Assembly: GCA_031398365.1 (NCBI GenBank)
Contig: JANNND010000546.1
Location: 1-8,398 of the forward strand
Direction: 5' to 3'
DNA from: JAFDVL01 sp031398365
GTDB taxonomy: Bacteria; Acidobacteriota; Blastocatellia; RBC074
DNA: 8,398 nucleotides
Shown here piece by piece: positions 6,887 through 8,398 of this stretch (positions are counted from its first letter, which is position 1; each line of letters starts with the position of its first letter). The notes below the pieces were generated by a model. That model ran no database searches, was not told the DNA's origin, and worked only from the letters and a program-made list of their open reading frames with translations. The position numbers were made by a program, and so were the translations under genes.

Positions 6887-7620
6887 GAGTTCGAGATAAA
6901 TTCCTTTGGTCTGGCAACAATGAAACCAGGCATTGTATTCACTTTTACAAATTCCGCCAGTTCCTGCTCCACAACGCCGCCTTTGCTTTTCGCCGCATGT
7001 CGCAGCGCAAGCTTGCCATTGACCCAAAATAAGAAGCCCACGTGAAATGTATCGAGTCCTTTGCGCGTGGAAGCGAAGTAGATCAGATCGCCATCGTGCA
7101 ACCGCTTGCTGACTTTGCTGAGCTTGCGTTTGGGGAAGTAGCGATAGGTGATGGTGCGCGGCGCAAAAGCTTGCAGAAAGTTGATTTCTTTAGTGCGGCT
7201 GAGCGTATCGTCGCCGCGCGTGATGTCGGTCAGCAGGCCGCGCTTAATGTGATACTTGCTCCAATCGGTTGTGTAGTGCAGGCGATCCTTCCAAGTCACG
7301 TGACCATTGCGATAGCGAATTTCGCGCAGCAACTCATTGACTTGATCCGCTTGCTGCGCCCACGCCAACGCCAGACAGGTTTCCAAATACGTTACGCAAT
7401 CAAAGCCATCGTAGGTAGCCGTGAAGACTTCCGGTTCGGTGTCGGAACCAATTAGCGGATTGATGATGTACGGTTTGCCGATGAATTGAGCGGTGAAAAA
7501 GTTCAGCCGTTCGCCGCTGGTAGCGAACGGCGCTGCGGCTTGCAGCAGTTGTTGCGTTCGTTTGCGATCCAGTTGCTTAGCCATCCAATGGATTGTCGCC
7601 CATGACTTGGCGATGAGCAA
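6883..7620 (-). CDS. DUF1460 (NlpC/P60-type amidase-like) protein
   Basis: A 245-residue protein when started at the TTG at 7620; an ATG at 7584 (residue 13) is the alternative and would give 233 residues. The DUF1460 signature is clear: FDCVTYLETCLALA (73-86) with the likely nucleophile Cys75, EIRYRNGHVTWKDRLHYTTDW (100-120), DGDLIYFAST (176-185), FHVGFLFWVNGKLALRHA (192-209) with His193 as the likely general base. Members of this family act on peptidoglycan amide bonds, as N-acetylmuramoyl-L-alanine amidase-like enzymes. No signal peptide or lipobox is visible, so a cytoplasmic role such as muropeptide recycling or modification is possible. It overlaps the glycosyltransferase by ATGA and lies 18 bases after the TPR gene, which is strong evidence for co-translation. 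Neither start has a clear ribosome binding site, so reinitiation after the upstream gene is likely. Confidence 0.87.
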   Translation of the reverse strand: MLIAKSWATIHWMAKQLDRKRTQQLLQAAAPFATSGERLNFFTAQFIGKPYIINPLIGSDTEPEVFTATYDGFDCVTYLETCLALAWAQQADQVNELLREIRYRNGHVTWKDRLHYTTDWSKYHIKRGLLTDITRGDDTLSRTKEINFLQAFAPRTITYRYFPKRKLSKVSKRLHDGDLIYFASTRKGLDTFHVGFLFWVNGKLALRHAAKSKGGVVEQELAEFVKVNTMPGFIVARPKEFISNS

Positions 7621-7638
7621 GGCGCAAAATCCGACGCT

Positions 7639-8398
7639 TTAACGGGTTTGGCTTTTCAGCGGCAGGAAGCATTCAGCCACAAAGAAGCTCCAGGCTTGCA
7701 GCGCAAAATTCTGGCTGCTCTGGCCCACGCGGCGCATCGCTTTTTTCGTCATTCGCACCAACAGATAGCTCTGCCAAACGAAGGGGCGGTCTTTTGCCAG
7801 CGCACCCAATTGTTTGATGCACTGATAGCCGGTCACAAAGCTGGCATCTCCGGCGCGTTGGTAATCAATCAACTCCGTCGTCAGCAGATAAACAAAGCCC
7901 TCCCACTCATCCAGCGTGCGGTAATCTACGGCGCGCAATGCTTCCGCCGCTGCCTCGCTTGCCCCGCGAACAGCCTCCTCAAAGGCCACCAGCACTTTAT
8001 GGGAATGGGACGAATGATCCGGGTGGAATTGGATGATTTGTTCGCTGGCTGTGTGGGCCTCTGCCTCACGATTCAGATAGCCCAGGGCGAGCACATAATT
8101 CCACATCATCCAGGGGCGCACCTTGCCTCGGCTTTGCCAATCCGCCAGCCAGTGAACCGCTTCTGCATGGCGATCCAGCGTATACAGCACGTAGCCCATC
8201 ATGCCCCAGGTTTCATCGTCCGTGCGGAGTGCTGCGGCGTGTCGTTCGATATATTGGCGCGCGTCTGCCCTCCGCTTAAGCTCAATCAATTGCAGCAAAA
8301 GCCGCGTCGAAGCTTTTTTCCAGAGGACGTCTTTTTGTGCAAATCCTTCCAACCGACTGCGGCATTGTTTCCATTCGCCGCGCGCGACGCACCGATCC
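7639..8398 (-). CDS. Tetratricopeptide-like protein, N-terminal part outside the window
   Basis: The frame is open from the right edge to a TAA at 7641-7639: 252 residues and a stop, starting mid-protein (DRCVARGEWKQCRSR). An internal TTG at 8352 is not a believable start because the upstream residues continue the helical pattern. The visible part is all-helical and contains at least two TPR-like units: one around TWGMMGYVLYTLDRHAEAVH, and one around WNYVLALGYLNREAEAH ending in FHPD, with the usual small/large residue spacing. The C-terminal third (YQRAGDASFVTGYQCIKQL and a basic MTKKAMRR) does not match a domain I recognise. TPR proteins serve as protein-interaction scaffolds, and this one may bring together the downstream enzymes. 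No signal peptide can be judged from this fragment. It is the first gene of the group seen here, 18 bases before the DUF1460 gene. Confidence 0.75.
   Translation of the reverse strand, partial: DRCVARGEWKQCRSRLEGFAQKDVLWKKASTRLLLQLIELKRRADARQYIERHAAALRTDDETWGMMGYVLYTLDRHAEAVHWLADWQSRGKVRPWMMWNYVLALGYLNREAEAHTASEQIIQFHPDHSSHSHKVLVAFEEAVRGASEAAAEALRAVDYRTLDEWEGFVYLLTTELIDYQRAGDASFVTGYQCIKQLGALAKDRPFVWQSYLLVRMTKKAMRRVGQSSQNFALQAWSFFVAECFLPLKSQTR

Noticed and set aside
6887..7027. An N-terminal extension of the glycosyltransferase by 47 residues
   Set aside because: It would overlap the coding sequence of DUF1460, has Cys-rich low-complexity content unlike the family, and the ATGA-overlapping start at 6886 is the natural choice.

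Overview
The window reads as a piece of chromosome from a free-living Gram-negative-type bacterium of moderate GC. All eight genes lie on the minus strand, so the order of transcription runs from high to low coordinates. The protein flavour and the GC-rich palindromic intergenic repeats, including a repeat built around CGTGGGTTGAAACCCACG, recall Acidobacteriota, perhaps Blastocatellia. That is an impression from memory, not a computed assignment. There are no tRNA, rRNA, CRISPR, transposase, phage or plasmid genes, and no gene-free stretch exceeds 300 bases.

In order of transcription: (1) 8398-7639, the C-terminal 252 residues of a tetratricopeptide-like protein cut by the window edge. (2) 7620-6883, a DUF1460 (NlpC/P60-type amidase-like) protein, 18 bases downstream and in the same frame. 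(3) 6886-5510, a family 2 glycosyltransferase that overlaps it by ATGA; it has an intact C-terminal GT-A domain and an apparently degenerate N-terminal GT-like half. (4) 5500-5386, a cluster of palindromic repeats. (5) 5343-4378, a DUF4922 protein related to the GalT/HIT-fold GDP-sugar phosphorylases. (6) 4323-3472, a class I SAM methyltransferase of the type often found in polysaccharide clusters. (7) 3438-2584, purU, formyltetrahydrofolate deformylase. (8) 2535-2449, an AT-rich degenerate short-repeat tract. (9) 2390-1419, a complete KirBac-type inward-rectifier potassium channel. (10) 1412-1321, a perfect 30-bp inverted repeat. (11) 1298 to the left edge, the first 432 residues of a secreted esterase with an intact GGSTGG nucleophile elbow.

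The most suggestive block is 8398-3472 (TPR, DUF1460, GT2, DUF4922, methyltransferase). Tight spacing supports one transcript for the first three genes and a second for DUF4922, the methyltransferase and possibly purU, with the repeat cluster between them. A GalT-like enzyme, a glycosyltransferase, a methyltransferase and a cell-wall-amidase-like protein would fit making, modifying or recycling a glycan or peptidoglycan-derived molecule. That pathway is inference: no single sequence feature proves it. PurU, Kir and the esterase look like independent functions.
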